A DNA stretch of 64,000 bases from Rhodoferax aquaticus (lineage in GTDB: Bacteria > Pseudomonadota > Gammaproteobacteria > Burkholderiales > Burkholderiaceae_C), in NCBI RefSeq assembly GCF_006974105.1, contig NZ_CP036282.1:3100001-3164000 (forward strand), read 5' to 3'. The notes under the pieces were generated by a model. The model was not told the origin of the DNA and made no database searches. It saw only the letters and a program-made list of their open reading frames with translations. Of the stretch, positions 9,159 through 18,191 are shown piece by piece; the stretch's first letter is position 1; each line of letters opens with the position of its first letter. A program made the translations under genes and the position numbers.

Positions 9159-9421
9159 TTGAAGAAGTCCAAGTTTCAGATAGCCAGATCATGCAGGCGC
9201 TCAAGCGCGTGGAAGCTGGCTTGTGCGTTCCTGATCTGTTCCTTGAAATCGGCATTAGCACGGCGACTTTTTGCAAGTGGCGAGCGAACTTTGGAGGCAT
9301 GGACACCTCCCTTATGTCGCAAATGAAGGAGCTCGAAGAAGAGAATCTGCGGCTTAAGAAGATGTATCTGGAAGAAAACCTCAAGGCCGGAATTGCCGCC
9401 GAGTACCTCGCAGAAAAGTAA
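9159..9421 (+). pseudogene. IS3-family transposase orfA, frameshifted
   Basis: Downstream of 9180 the frame reads SQIMQALKRVEAGLCVPDL, a helix-turn-helix (ISTATFCKWRANFGGMD) and a leucine-zipper-like KELEEENLRLKKMY, typical of IS407-type OrfA. The expected N-terminal LKKSKF is found at 9159-9176 in another frame. A single base appears missing just after it, and the usual ATG is a TTG. The product is therefore broken near its start. Confidence 0.75.
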
Positions 9422-9429
9422 GTCGGCCA

Positions 9430-9927
9430 TCTCGCAGACGCGAGATGGCCAAAGAAGTCGTGGCGCAGCGAGGCGTCCCCATCTGACTGGGGCTGCCTGG
9501 TGTTTACGTTGAGCAAATCGTGCTCATTGATGGCTTTAAACGCGAAGCGCTGGCCATTGAGATTGACTTCTCCTTGCCTTCAGAGCGCGTCATCCGGGTG
9601 CTGGATCAGATCTTCGCTTGGCGTGGCAAACCACGGGTGATTCGCAGCAATAACGGGCCGGAGTACATCTGCCTGACGATGCAGGAATGGGCCAAACGCC
9701 GAGGTATTGAGTTGCAATACACACGACCCGGCAAACTGCAGCAAAACGCTTATGTCGAGCGGTTCAACCGGACACTGCAATATGACAGGTTGTCACCCTA
9801 CAGCTGGGCCACCTTGCAAGATGATCGGACATACGCTACCCAGTGGATGTGGAAATACAATCACGACCGCCCCCACATGGCCTTGTGCGGCGTTACCCCA
9901 AAGCAGCGGCTGGCCATGGCTGCATAA
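9430..9927 (+). pseudogene. IS3-family transposase orfB, internally deleted
   Basis: The start of OrfB (SRRREMAKEVVAQRGVPI) is followed by a stop at about 9484, after which the sequence jumps to IDGFKREALAIEIDFSLP. The HTH_21 region and the first catalytic Asp are missing. The second catalytic Asp of the usual DNGPEY is changed to Asn (NNGPEY). The last part, with ENA-type NAYVERFNR and the C-terminal NHDRP...P, is intact. The longest remaining open frame is 135 codons from 9520. It cannot encode an active transposase. Confidence 0.78.
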
Positions 9928-10069
9928 CCGCTCTACTTTCTGCGACGATGGAAAACGGGGGGATTACCCCTCATTTGCTAGCATCTTTATCACATAGGCC
10001 AATCAGGCTTTTTGAAGTTGCCCGCACTGCCCTCACTGCTTGGCAGCAAGAAGCAAAGTACAAGCCTCC

Positions 10070-11357
10070 TCACACTGAAGCTTTAATGCTGCTGCATTTA
10101 GTGCTGTTGCTACTTGCGCTTCGCTTAAGGAACTGAATGAGATCTGCACCAGTGCGCAATTGATCAAGGTAATCTGCCCAGACTTGGATTTGCTGGAAGC
10201 GCTGGGTCTGGTACTGAGTTCGGTTGTAGCTGCGACCGTTGGAGTCCTTTACCGCGTGTGCCAAATTGGCTTCAATAGCCAATGGATCGAGATTCAGCTG
10301 GTCGACTATCATGGTGCGTGCACTTGCACGAAAACCATGCCAAGTCTGAGCTTTGCCATAGCCCAATGCGTAGAGTGCGCTTCGTACAGAGTTGTCGCTG
10401 ATCGGGCGGTCATGGCTTCGTTCACCCGGAAACACATAGCGGCCGTGACCAGTGACCGGCTGTAGAGCGCACAACAAGGCAACCGCTTGGGTTGGCAGTG
10501 GCACAACATGCGGTTCACCGTGCTCTTTTTCTGCCTTGGTGCGTTTCATCTTGGCGCTAGGAATAGTCCACAAGGCCGCGTCAAGGTCTAGCTCAGCCCA
10601 TTCCATTTCCCGCAGGTTACCGGGGCGTTGGTACACCAGGGGCGCAATTTGCAAAGCAGTGCGCACCACCACGCCTCCTTTGTATGCAAACATGGCACGT
10701 AGCAACTCGCCAAACGGAGCGGGCTCTACGATGGCGGCAAACGATTTACTGTGATACGGGGTGAGGCGCTTTTTCAACCCTTCTGTAATGTTGCGTTGTG
10801 AAGCGCTGGCAGTGGGGAGCCAGTAGTCCCAAACTTGCCGGCATAGCATCAACACGCGATCTGCAGTTTCGAAAGCCCCCCGCTCTTCAACCTTTTTGAG
10901 CACTGCCAAAAGTTCTAATGCATGAACGTCCTCCATCGGGCGCTCACCTATCCAAGGGTAAAGGTCACGTTCAAGCTGGCGCAATGATCGGGTTGCATGA
11001 CTGGGGCTCCAGTGCGGCGCTTGCTTCGTATACCACTCGGCGGCCACCGCTTTGAACGTGGTCCCACTCGGTATGGCTGCCTTCAGCTTTTCAACTTTGC
11101 GAGCGGCCACCGGATCGACACCGTCCGACTTTTGGGCCTTCGCTTGATCACGGGCTCGGCGCGCTTCCTTTGGACCTACATCGGGATAACTCCCCAAGGC
11201 TAAGCGCCCCTCTTTGCCGTCTTTACGATATTTCCAAAACCAGCGCTTGGAGCCATTGGGGCTGACTTCCAAGTAAAGCCCCCCCCGAACAAGCTAGACG
11301 TATCCTAGTTTTGTCTTGAGGGCAGCTTGCATTCTTGCATTCGACATCGGTCAGCAT
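10070..11357 (-). pseudogene. Tyrosine recombinase (P4-type integrase) with a one-base frameshift
   Basis: Two overlapping frames together give a full integrase of about 430 residues. The N-terminus is read from the ATG at 11357 (MLTDVECKNASCPQDKTRIRLACSGG). The rest continues from a different frame after a G8 run at 11279-11286 (LYLEVSPNGSKRWFWKYRKDGKEGRLALGSYPDVG, DUF4102 arm-binding domain). Seven G instead of eight would restore one frame. The catalytic domain keeps an Arg in QRPGNLREMEW, the HGFR box and the Tyr in SYNRTQY. A shortened product could start at the TTG at 11272 but would lack about 29 residues. The gene ends about 200 bases from the 3' end of ssrA, a common integration target. 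Sequencing error is an alternative explanation. Confidence 0.78.
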
Positions 11358-11379
11358 AGGGGACATCTCCAGTGAGAAC

Positions 11380-11438
11380 GGGGGAACAAACTCAACATTC
11401 AGAGTCTACCCCCACTTTGTTCCCCAGTTTGTTCCCCC
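11380..11438. repeat. Inverted and direct repeats between integrase and ssrA
   Basis: A perfect 13-base inverted repeat, GGGGGAACAAACT at 11380-11392 and its complement at 11426-11438, flanks a further direct copy ACTTTGTTCCCC at 11414-11425. The position, just upstream of the integrase and beside the ssrA 3' end, fits arm-type binding sites for the recombinase or its control region. Confidence 0.6.
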
Positions 11439-11510
11439 TATTACCCCCGGATGTCCGCACACCCTATTGGACGAATGCGGAAGAGAAACCCGCATAAGCC
11501 ATTGATTTAC

Positions 11511-11552
11511 AAAAGAAAAAAGGCGTTTGCTGGACTTCAGCAAACGCCTTTG
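11511..11552 (-). terminator. Rho-independent terminator of ssrA
   Basis: A 12-base-pair stem (AGGCGTTTGCTG with CAGCAAACGCCT, five-base loop) is followed on the minus strand by a T-rich run. It lies directly downstream of the tmRNA 3' end. Confidence 0.85.
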
Positions 11553-11562
11553 GACTTTAATA

Positions 11563-11939
11563 TGGTGGAGCTGGGGGGATTTGAACCCCCGTCCGCAAAC
11601 CTTCTTCGAACAGTTCTACATGTGTAGCCATCTGATTTAAGTCTCGCTCCTTGCATCGCGCAGTGGCACGCTATGCAAGACGCCAGTAACCTATTGTCTC
11701 GAACCAACCTAAGTTACCCAGGTCGATTCCAGCCGAATGAAATTAGCCCACAGCCTGGATAGCTTGCGCCACCCTTGCCCAGCCTATCGGCTTGCTGTTG
11801 TGAGCCTCACGTGCAATTAAGCAGCGAGTGCGAAACGTTCGTCGTTTGCAGTTAGTTTGTTTGAATCTGTTTTACGAGCGCACTCAGCTCGACATGCCCT
11901 GCTGCGCGTCCGAATCCACGTCGAAACCAGTGCAGCCCC
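11563..11939 (-). ncRNA. ssrA: tmRNA (transfer-messenger RNA)
   Basis: The 377-base minus-strand RNA begins GGGGCTGCACTGGTTTCGAC and ends GGGGTTCAAATCCCC...CTCCACCA, forming the alanyl-tRNA-like acceptor and T arm. The tag reading frame ends ANDERFALAA followed by TAA, read at about 11843-11815, as in other betaproteobacteria. It rescues stalled ribosomes and marks the products for proteolysis. The 3' CCA is encoded. The 5' flank overlaps the end of gph, and the 3' side has its own terminator and then the integrase remnant. Confidence 0.97.
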
Positions 11940-11948
11940 AAGGTGTCT

Positions 11949-11975
11949 ATTTTAGGCCTGATCGATCCAATGCAA
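11949..11975 (-). promoter_or_regulatory. Candidate ssrA promoter overlapping the end of gph
   Basis: On the minus strand TAAAAT (11954-11949) lies about ten bases before the tmRNA 5' end and is preceded, 15 bases away, by TTGCAT (11975-11970). The spacer is shorter than ideal. Most of the promoter is inside the last codons of the phosphatase gene. Confidence 0.45.
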
Positions 11976-12626
11976 GAGCTCTAGGGGCGATTTAATTTCG
12001 GTATCTGCTTTCCAAGCAGCCGTATCAGTATGCGCGCCCAGGTAGCCGTAGCTCGCGGCCACGGTGGGCATTCCCGCAGCTTTACCCGCCACAATATCGC
12101 GCTCGTCATCGCCAACGTAGATGCACTGATGTGCTTGCAGACCTAGACGCCTCGCTGCTTCCAACAAAGGGGCGGGATGTGGCTTCGCATGCGGTGTGGT
12201 GTCACCGCTGATGACAGCACCCGCATTTGCGAATAACGGCATGGTGCGGACCAAGGAATTGGTAAAACGCGCGGACTTATTGGTCACTACACCCCATTGG
12301 ATTTGCCTGCGCTCAATTTCGCGAATCAAATCCGCGACACCATCAAAAACAAACGTTCGCTCGGTCATGCAGCGCTCGTAGTTAGAAAAAAACTCCTCGC
12401 GCATGTCCTCATAGGCGGAATCTGTCGGAGTGATGCCAAAGGCGATGCCCAGCATACCGCGCGCACCAGCACCAGCCATAGGCCGATACAAAGCCAAATC
12501 TAACGAAGGAAGTCCACGATCTACGCGCATTTTGTCTGCAGCAGCCCCCAAATCGGGCGCGCTATCAATCAGAGTGCCATCTAGATCAAACAGAATGGCT
12601 TGAGGCTGCCGGGCAATTGTGCTCAC
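11952..12626 (-). CDS. gph: Phosphoglycolate phosphatase (HAD family)
   Basis: This 224-residue HAD hydrolase has motif I in [17 protein letters not shown] (residues 11-27), motif II in GVVTNKS, the Lys of motif III before [14 protein letters not shown], and motif IV in [17 protein letters not shown]. It dephosphorylates 2-phosphoglycolate formed by oxidative DNA damage repair or photorespiration; related sugar phosphatases cannot be fully excluded. Its ATG overlaps the ubiG stop by four bases, a coupling usual in this family of bacteria. The 3' end carries the likely ssrA promoter. Confidence 0.88.
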   Translation of the reverse strand: MSTIARQPQAILFDLDGTLIDSAPDLGAAADKMRVDRGLPSLDLALYRPMAGAGARGMLGIAFGITPTDSAYEDMREEFFSNYERCMTERTFVFDGVADLIREIERRQIQWGVVTNKSARFTNSLVRTMPLFANAGAVISGDTTPHAKPHPAPLLEAARRLGLQAHQCIYVGDDERDIVAGKAAGMPTVAASYGYLGAHTDTAAWKADTEIKSPLELLHWIDQA

Positions 12627-13342
12627 GAGAGTGCCTCTGGTTTACGCACAGCAATCATATAGTTAACGTCCGTGCTCTGACTCAACCAATAGCGCTTGGT
12701 TATCGGGTTGTATTCCAAGCCTTTGGTGTGCTTAAGCTCCAACCCCGCTGCACGGCAAAAGCGAGCAAGTTCGCTAGGTCGGATCATCTTTGCATACTCA
12801 TGAGTACCCCGCGGCACCAAATTCAACAGGTACTCCGCGCCAAGAATCGCAAATAGAAAAGACTTGGTACTTCGATTTATTGTCGAAAAGAAGACCCATC
12901 CACCCGGCTTTACCAATTGAGCACAGGCATCCACCACGGAGGCAGGGTCCGGCACATGCTCTAGCATTTCCATGCAAGTCACGACATCAAACGAGCCAGC
13001 AGCTTCAACGGCCATTCCTTCTGCGCTGATCTCTCGGTACTGCACATTGGGTGTTTGCGCTTCCAAGGCATGCAGCTGGGCAACTTTTAGCGCATTAGTC
13101 GCCAAGTCAATGCCCAAGACATTGGCACCCTTTCTCGCCATGGAGTCTGACAAAATGCCGCCGCCACACCCAACATCCAACACACGGAGTCCCGCCAAGG
13201 GCGCAATGCCATTGAGCCACTCCAATCGCAGCGGATTGATCTGATGCAGGGGTCGGAATTCGCTATCCACATCCCACCAGCGATGCGCCACTTCGGAAAA
13301 TTTCGCAAGCTCTGCAGGATCAGCATTCAGAATCGTAGTCAT
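12623..13342 (-). CDS. ubiG: Ubiquinone O-methyltransferase UbiG
   Basis: UbiG performs both O-methylations of ubiquinone synthesis. The product of about 239 residues starts [24 protein letters not shown], followed by [13 protein letters not shown] and the SAM motif [28 protein letters not shown] near residues 50-77. [11 protein letters not shown] and [11 protein letters not shown] follow, as in the family. The ATG at 13360 is an alternative, but family alignment favours 13342; neither has a strong ribosome-binding site. It forms an operon with gph (ATGA overlap). Confidence 0.93.
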   Translation of the reverse strand: MTTILNADPAELAKFSEVAHRWWDVDSEFRPLHQINPLRLEWLNGIAPLAGLRVLDVGCGGGILSDSMARKGANVLGIDLATNALKVAQLHALEAQTPNVQYREISAEGMAVEAAGSFDVVTCMEMLEHVPDPASVVDACAQLVKPGGWVFFSTINRSTKSFLFAILGAEYLLNLVPRGTHEYAKMIRPSELARFCRAAGLELKHTKGLEYNPITKRYWLSQSTDVNYMIAVRKPEALS

Positions 13343-13417
13343 AGTGTGTTTGTCGAACATTGGTCCAAAGACAGAAAATGTGACTTGCGGCCCAAGTCAA
13401 GAAACGTCAGAACTAGT

Positions 13418-13449
13418 CAAAAAAAAACCCGCCTTGGCGGGTTTTTTTG
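13418..13449 (-). terminator. Rho-independent terminator after the OmpA-family gene
   Basis: A GC-rich stem (ACCCGCC, four-base loop, GGCGGGT) is flanked by A and T runs on both sides, so it can end transcription of the OmpA-like gene on the minus strand before ubiG. Confidence 0.8.
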
Positions 13450-13461
13450 CACGTGTGCGAA

Positions 13462-14115
13462 TTATTGAGCGCGGGTTCCCACGACTTCAATTTCCACACG
13501 GCGGTTCTTAGCCTGACCTTCTTTGGTCTTGTTATCAGCTACGGGCTGCTTTTCACCCTTGCCTTCGGTGTACACGCGATTCTTTTCGATGCCCTTGGAG
13601 ATCAGGTACGCCTTGACTGCTTCAGCACGTGAGACAGACAGCTTTTGATTGTAGGCATCATCACCAACGGAGTCGGTGTGTCCCACAGCAATGATCACTT
13701 CTAGGTTGATGCTCTTGACCTTGCCAACCAAATCGTCCAATTTGGCTTTACCTTCAGGCTTCAAAACAGACTTGTCAAAGTCAAAGAATGCGTCAGCTGC
13801 GTAAGTCACTTTGCTTGCAGCAGCTGCAGGAACAGGAGCAGCAGGTGCTGCTGCTTTTGGAGCTGGGGCTGGCTCTGCGGCTTTGGGAGCCACTGGAGCG
13901 GGTGCTGGAACTGCTGCCACGGGTTTCGCAGCGATAGCTCCGTCGCAACCAGGAGCTGCGGTTGCCGGTGTCCAGACCGCATCGCGCCAGCACTCGCCAG
14001 AGGCGCTTTTCCACACTTCGCCTGATGCGCTGCGCCAGTTGTGTATTTCTTGTGCGCCAGCAAGGGTGGCAAACGCTGCGGTAGCAAGAATGAACGCTAC
14101 TTTATTCAATTTCAT
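13462..14115 (-). CDS. OmpA-family outer-membrane/peptidoglycan-binding protein
   Basis: The product has 217 residues from the ATG at 14115, which is seven bases downstream of AAGGAA (the ATG at 14118 is too close). A signal peptide ends near LAGAQ. A short domain with Trp-rich SGEVWKSASGECWRDAVWTP is followed by a long Ala/Pro linker (about residues 60-95) and a C-terminal OmpA/MotB domain with FFDFDKSVLKPEGKAKL, VGHTDSVGDDAYNQKLSVSRAEAV and NRRVEIEV, which binds peptidoglycan. No beta-barrel domain is present, so it is a periplasmic or lipid-associated anchor rather than a porin. It is divergent from gyrA and followed by a strong terminator. Confidence 0.88.
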   Translation of the reverse strand: MKLNKVAFILATAAFATLAGAQEIHNWRSASGEVWKSASGECWRDAVWTPATAAPGCDGAIAAKPVAAVPAPAPVAPKAAEPAPAPKAAAPAAPVPAAAASKVTYAADAFFDFDKSVLKPEGKAKLDDLVGKVKSINLEVIIAVGHTDSVGDDAYNQKLSVSRAEAVKAYLISKGIEKNRVYTEGKGEKQPVADNKTKEGQAKNRRVEIEVVGTRAQ

Positions 14116-14345
14116 CATGGACTTCCTTTTACTGAACAAAACTGCAGCACCGCTGCGATAAATCTAGGCTATTGAATCACCACCCAAATGTGTGATCAAT
14201 TGTGCCATAGCTTTTGGCTCCTCAAAGTGGGGCATACCACACAGGACATAGGGGCTATGAGTCCTGCACGAGAAGACGTTGCGTCAAGGCTACACATTGG
14301 GCACCGTAGAATGCTGTGCTGTACTCGACGTTGCCCCCTCTATCT
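14116..14345. other. Divergent intergenic region, OmpA-like gene / gyrA
   Basis: No gene is seen. It should carry promoters in both directions; only weak matches to sigma-70 elements were found, for example TAGAAT about 40 bases before the gyrA start. Confidence 0.4.
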
Positions 14346-16985
14346 ATGACACAGTTCGCCAAAGAAACCCTGCCCATTAGCCTCGAAGAGGAAATGCGCC
14401 GCAGCTACCTCGATTACGCCATGAGCGTGATCGTAGGCCGCGCTTTACCTGATGCGCGCGATGGCTTGAAACCTGTGCATAGGCGGGTGCTTTTCGCAAT
14501 GCACGAGTTGAACAACGACTGGAACCGGGCCTACAAAAAGTCCGCCCGTATCGTCGGAGATGTAATCGGTAAGTACCATCCACATGGCGACCAATCTGTG
14601 TATGACACCATAGTTCGCATGGCGCAAGATTTTTCTATGCGCCATATGTTGGTGGACGGGCAAGGTAACTTCGGCTCTGTGGATGGAGACAACGCAGCCG
14701 CCATGCGTTACACCGAAATCCGCTTGGCCAAGATTGCCCATGAGATATTGGCAGACTTAGACAAAGAAACTGTGGACTTTGGCCCCAACTATGACGGCTC
14801 CGAAAAAGAGCCCTTGGTGCTGCCGACTCGCCTGCCCAATTTGCTGGTCAATGGCTCAGGTGGTATTGCCGTGGGGATGGCGACCAACATCCCCCCCCAT
14901 AACTTGAACGAAGTGGTGGATGCATGCTTGCATTTGCTGCGCAATCCTGATGCATCAATCGATGAATTGATGGAGATCATTCCAGCGCCTGACTTTCCGA
15001 CAGCGGGAATCATTTACGGCATCAATGGCGTCAAAGACGGTTACCGGACTGGTCGTGGCAAGGTTGTCATGCGTGCGCGCTGCCACTTTGAAGACATTGA
15101 TAAGGGGCAACGCCAGGCCATCATCGTTGACGAGCTCCCCTACCAAGTCAACAAGAAGACCTTGCAAGAGCGCATGGCCGAGTTGGTGCATGAGAAGAAA
15201 ATCGAAGGCATTAGCCATATTCAAGACGAGTCTGACAAGTCAGGCATGCGCTTGGTCATTGAGCTCAAGCGTGGCGAAGTCCCTGAAGTGGTTTTGAACA
15301 ACCTTTACAAGCAAACCCAACTTCAGGACACGTTCGGCATGAACATGGTGGCCCTGATCAATGGGCAGCCAAAATTGTGCAACTTGAAAGACTTGATTGA
15401 AGTCTTCTTGCAGCATCGGCGCGAAGTGGTGACAAGGCGCACCATTTTCAACTTGCGCAAAGCCAGAGAGCGCGGGCACGTTTTGGAGGGCTTAGCGGTC
15501 GCGCTGGCCAATATCGACGAGTTCATTGCGATTATCAGAAATGCCCCTACCCCCCCGGTCGCCAAAGTTGAATTGATGTCCAAGCCGTGGGACAGCAAAC
15601 TGGTGCGGGAGATGCTCACGCGCACACGTGCCGACGGTGGCGTTGTCAACGCAGACGACTACCGCCCAGACGGTTTGGAAAAGACCTACGGCATGGGCGG
15701 TGATGGCTTGTACCGTTTGTCAGATACCCAAGCGCAGGAAATTTTGCAAATGCGCCTGCAACGTCTGACGGGCCTAGAGCAAGACAAAATTGTTTCCGAG
15801 TACAAAGAAGTGATGGGTGAGATTGAAGACTTGCTCGACATCTTGGCAAAGCCAGCGCGCGTATCGCTCATCATCAGTGAAGAGCTGACGGCCATTAAAA
15901 CTGAATTTGGCCAAAGCAAGCAGGGCGCGCGACGCAGCTTGGTAGAGCATTCATCGTTTGACCTATCCACAGAGGATCTCATCACTCCGACCGACATGGT
16001 GGTGACCATGAGCCATAGCGGTTACATCAAGAGCCAACCTCTCAACGAATACCGCGCCCAAAAACGCGGCGGGCGCGGCAAGCAAGCCACCGCGACTAAA
16101 GAAGATGATTGGGTGGACCAGTTGTTTGTGGCGAACACCCATGACTACATCCTGTGTTTTTCGAATCGAGGCCGCTTGTACTGGCTCAAAGTCTGGGAGG
16201 TTCCGCAAGGGTCACGCGGGTCGCGTGGCCGCCCGATTGTGAACATGTTCCCACTCCAAGAAGGCGAAAAAATCACCGTCGTGCTTCCGCTTACAGGTGA
16301 GAAACGAACATTCCCCGCTGACCAATACGTGTTCATGGCAACGCGCATGGGTACAGTCAAGAAAACTGCGCTTGATGAGTTTTCTAACCCACGCAAAGCC
16401 GGCATCATCGCCGTTGACTTAGACGAAGGCGACTTCCTTATTGGTGCTGCATTGACCGATGGAAAGCACGATGTCATGCTGTTTAGCGACGGTGGCAAGG
16501 CAGTCCGGTTTGACGAAAATGATGTACGCCCTATGGGCCGCAACGCACGCGGTGTCCGAGGCATGATGCTTGACGAAACCCAGAGCGTCATCGCAATGCT
16601 GGTTGCCGAGGACGAGCAACAAAGCGTGCTAACGGCCACCGAAAATGGCTATGGCAAGCGCACCAACATTACCGAGTACACACGACATGGCCGTGGGACT
16701 AAAGGCATGATTGCCATTCAACAGTCTGAGCGCAATGGCAAAGTCGTAGCAGCCACTTTGGTTCACGCCAATGACGAAATCATGCTCATTACTGACAAGG
16801 GTGTGCTGGTTCGCACCCGTGTCAGTGAGATTCGCGAGTTGGGGCGTGCTACCCAAGGCGTCACATTGATCGGACTCGACGAAGGCTCCAAGCTCAGTGG
16901 GCTACAGCGCATCGTGGAGAACGATGCCAATCCCGCCGACGTAGAAGACAACCTATCTGAAGATGGAGACACAGCGGCAGAGTAG
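14346..16985 (+). CDS. gyrA: DNA gyrase subunit A
   Basis: The 879-residue product carries the breakage-reunion domain with the active Tyr in [10 protein letters not shown] (near 122), KPVHRRVL, and the GyrA box QKRGGRG opening the C-terminal DNA-wrapping domain. An acidic tail ([14 protein letters not shown]) ends the protein. Start [17 protein letters not shown] aligns with the family; the frame's earlier start at 14316 adds ten unrelated residues. In the quinolone-resistance region the sequence is [11 protein letters not shown]: the position equal to E. coli Ser83 is Gln and Ala84 is Ser, while Asp87 is kept. A C8 run at 14891-14898 is in frame. It is followed by serC after 65 bases that contain an intergenic repeat. 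Confidence 0.97.
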   Translation: MTQFAKETLPISLEEEMRRSYLDYAMSVIVGRALPDARDGLKPVHRRVLFAMHELNNDWNRAYKKSARIVGDVIGKYHPHGDQSVYDTIVRMAQDFSMRHMLVDGQGNFGSVDGDNAAAMRYTEIRLAKIAHEILADLDKETVDFGPNYDGSEKEPLVLPTRLPNLLVNGSGGIAVGMATNIPPHNLNEVVDACLHLLRNPDASIDELMEIIPAPDFPTAGIIYGINGVKDGYRTGRGKVVMRARCHFEDIDKGQRQAIIVDELPYQVNKKTLQERMAELVHEKKIEGISHIQDESDKSGMRLVIELKRGEVPEVVLNNLYKQTQLQDTFGMNMVALINGQPKLCNLKDLIEVFLQHRREVVTRRTIFNLRKARERGHVLEGLAVALANIDEFIAIIRNAPTPPVAKVELMSKPWDSKLVREMLTRTRADGGVVNADDYRPDGLEKTYGMGGDGLYRLSDTQAQEILQMRLQRLTGLEQDKIVSEYKEVMGEIEDLLDILAKPARVSLIISEELTAIKTEFGQSKQGARRSLVEHSSFDLSTEDLITPTDMVVTMSHSGYIKSQPLNEYRAQKRGGRGKQATATKEDDWVDQLFVANTHDYILCFSNRGRLYWLKVWEVPQGSRGSRGRPIVNMFPLQEGEKITVVLPLTGEKRTFPADQYVFMATRMGTVKKTALDEFSNPRKAGIIAVDLDEGDFLIGAALTDGKHDVMLFSDGGKAVRFDENDVRPMGRNARGVRGMMLDETQSVIAMLVAEDEQQSVLTATENGYGKRTNITEYTRHGRGTKGMIAIQQSERNGKVVAATLVHANDEIMLITDKGVLVRTRVSEIRELGRATQGVTLIGLDEGSKLSGLQRIVENDANPADVEDNLSEDGDTAAE

Positions 16986-17031
16986 CTATTTTTTTGATAG
17001 CATTCTGCGCTTATCAATAGGGCGCTAGGCC
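16985..17031 (+). repeat. Intergenic repeat copy, gyrA-serC
   Basis: Starts in the last base of the gyrA stop. GCTATTTTTTTGATAGC forms a hairpin, followed by CTGCGCTTATCAATAGGGCG and CTAGGCC. This is the clearest copy of a repeat family that recurs in this window at 27824, 28910, 37367, 46934 and 53627. Confidence 0.75.
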
Positions 17032-17050
17032 ACTTTCCCCCCACCATTAC

Positions 17051-18178
17051 ATGCAAAGACCCTACAATTTTTCCGCAGGCCCCGCAACCATTCCGTCAGA
17101 GGTGCTGAGCCAGGCTGCGGCTGAAATGCTGAACTGGCCAGATGCGACTGGTCGCCTTTGTGGCATGGGCGTGATGGAAATGAGCCACCGCGGAAAAGAG
17201 TTTCTGTCCATCTATGAGAAAACCGAAGCAGACTTGCGCGAGTTACTCAACATTCCGAACCAGTTCAAGATACTGTTCATGCAAGGTGGGGGGTTGGCTG
17301 AGAACGCCATCGTGCCGTTAAACCTGAGCGCGCTACGGCCTAACCCAGAGACCCGCGGTGCGGCAGACTTCGTAGTCACTGGCAGTTGGAGCAAAAAGTC
17401 CTTGGATGAGGCCACCAAGTTTTGCGATGCACGGGTTGCTGCTAGTGACCAAATTAACGGCTTTACCCGTATTCCAGAGCCTTCAACATGGAACTTGCGT
17501 GAGAAAGCCAGTTATGTACACCTGTGTACTAACGAAACCATCAATGGCTTAGAGTTCCACCAACTTCCTGACCTCAAAGCGCTGGGCTCAGCGGCAGAGT
17601 TGGTAATTGATTTTTCATCGCACGTGGCATCACGCCCTGTCGACTGGAGCCGCGTGGGCCTTGCCTTTGGTGGCGCTCAAAAAAACTTAGGCCCAGCAGG
17701 CTTAACGTTGGTGGTCGTACGCGAGGATTTGTTGGGTCACGCCCTGCCTATATGCCCTAGCGCGTTTGATTACCAAATGGTGGCGAGCAACCAATCAATG
17801 TACAACACGCCACCTACCTACGCTATCTATATCGCCGGGTTGGTGTTTCAGTGGCTCAAGCGCCAAGGTGGCGTGCTGGCTATGGAGCAACAAAACATAG
17901 CCAAAGCTAAGCTCCTGTATGACGCGATAGACCAATCCAGTTTCTACGTCAACAAGGTGGCACTGGACAGCCGATCCAGAATGAACGTTCCGTTCTTCCT
18001 GCGCGACGAGTCGCGCAATGAGGCATTCTTAACCGGCGCAAAGGAAGCGGGTCTACTACAGCTCAAAGGGCATAAGTCGGTAGGTGGCATGCGCGCAAGC
18101 ATCTACAACGCCATGCCTTTGGAAGGTGTTCAAACCTTGGTGCAATACATGCGTGAATTCGAACGCACCCTATCCTGA
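17051..18178 (+). CDS. serC: Phosphoserine aminotransferase
   Basis: SerC makes 3-phosphoserine (and 4-phosphohydroxythreonine for pyridoxal phosphate) from the keto acids and glutamate. The 375-residue product begins [19 protein letters not shown], has [26 protein letters not shown], and the PLP-binding Lys in [13 protein letters not shown] near residue 212; it ends with [21 protein letters not shown]. It is the first of the serine/aromatic genes downstream of gyrA and is 13 bases from pheA, so the two are probably cotranscribed. Confidence 0.96.
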   Translation: MQRPYNFSAGPATIPSEVLSQAAAEMLNWPDATGRLCGMGVMEMSHRGKEFLSIYEKTEADLRELLNIPNQFKILFMQGGGLAENAIVPLNLSALRPNPETRGAADFVVTGSWSKKSLDEATKFCDARVAASDQINGFTRIPEPSTWNLREKASYVHLCTNETINGLEFHQLPDLKALGSAAELVIDFSSHVASRPVDWSRVGLAFGGAQKNLGPAGLTLVVVREDLLGHALPICPSAFDYQMVASNQSMYNTPPTYAIYIAGLVFQWLKRQGGVLAMEQQNIAKAKLLYDAIDQSSFYVNKVALDSRSRMNVPFFLRDESRNEAFLTGAKEAGLLQLKGHKSVGGMRASIYNAMPLEGVQTLVQYMREFERTLS

Positions 18179-18191
18179 GATACATCAAGAC

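Larger units (their letters stand above)
9091..9973 (+). mobile_element. Decayed IS3-family (IS407-type) insertion sequence
   Basis: Imperfect terminal inverted repeats beginning TG can be matched at 9091-9107 and 9957-9973; both have a GGTA-T followed by a run of six or seven C when read inward. Between them lie an orfA with a frameshift and an orfB that has lost its first half. At about 880 bases the element is shorter than a full IS407-type element (about 1.2 kb). No clear target duplication remains. It is certainly inactive on its own. It separates the glycan operon from the integrase remnant and fits a region that has received foreign DNA. Confidence 0.7.

Noticed and set aside
9950..9980. 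Second attachment site resembling the ssrA 3' end
   Set aside because: The GGGGGGATTACCCC stretch shares only a short G run with ssrA and is better explained as the IS terminal repeat.
14891..14898. C8 run in gyrA as a phase-variable site
   Set aside because: The gene is essential and the run encodes the conserved IPPHN; switching would be lethal.
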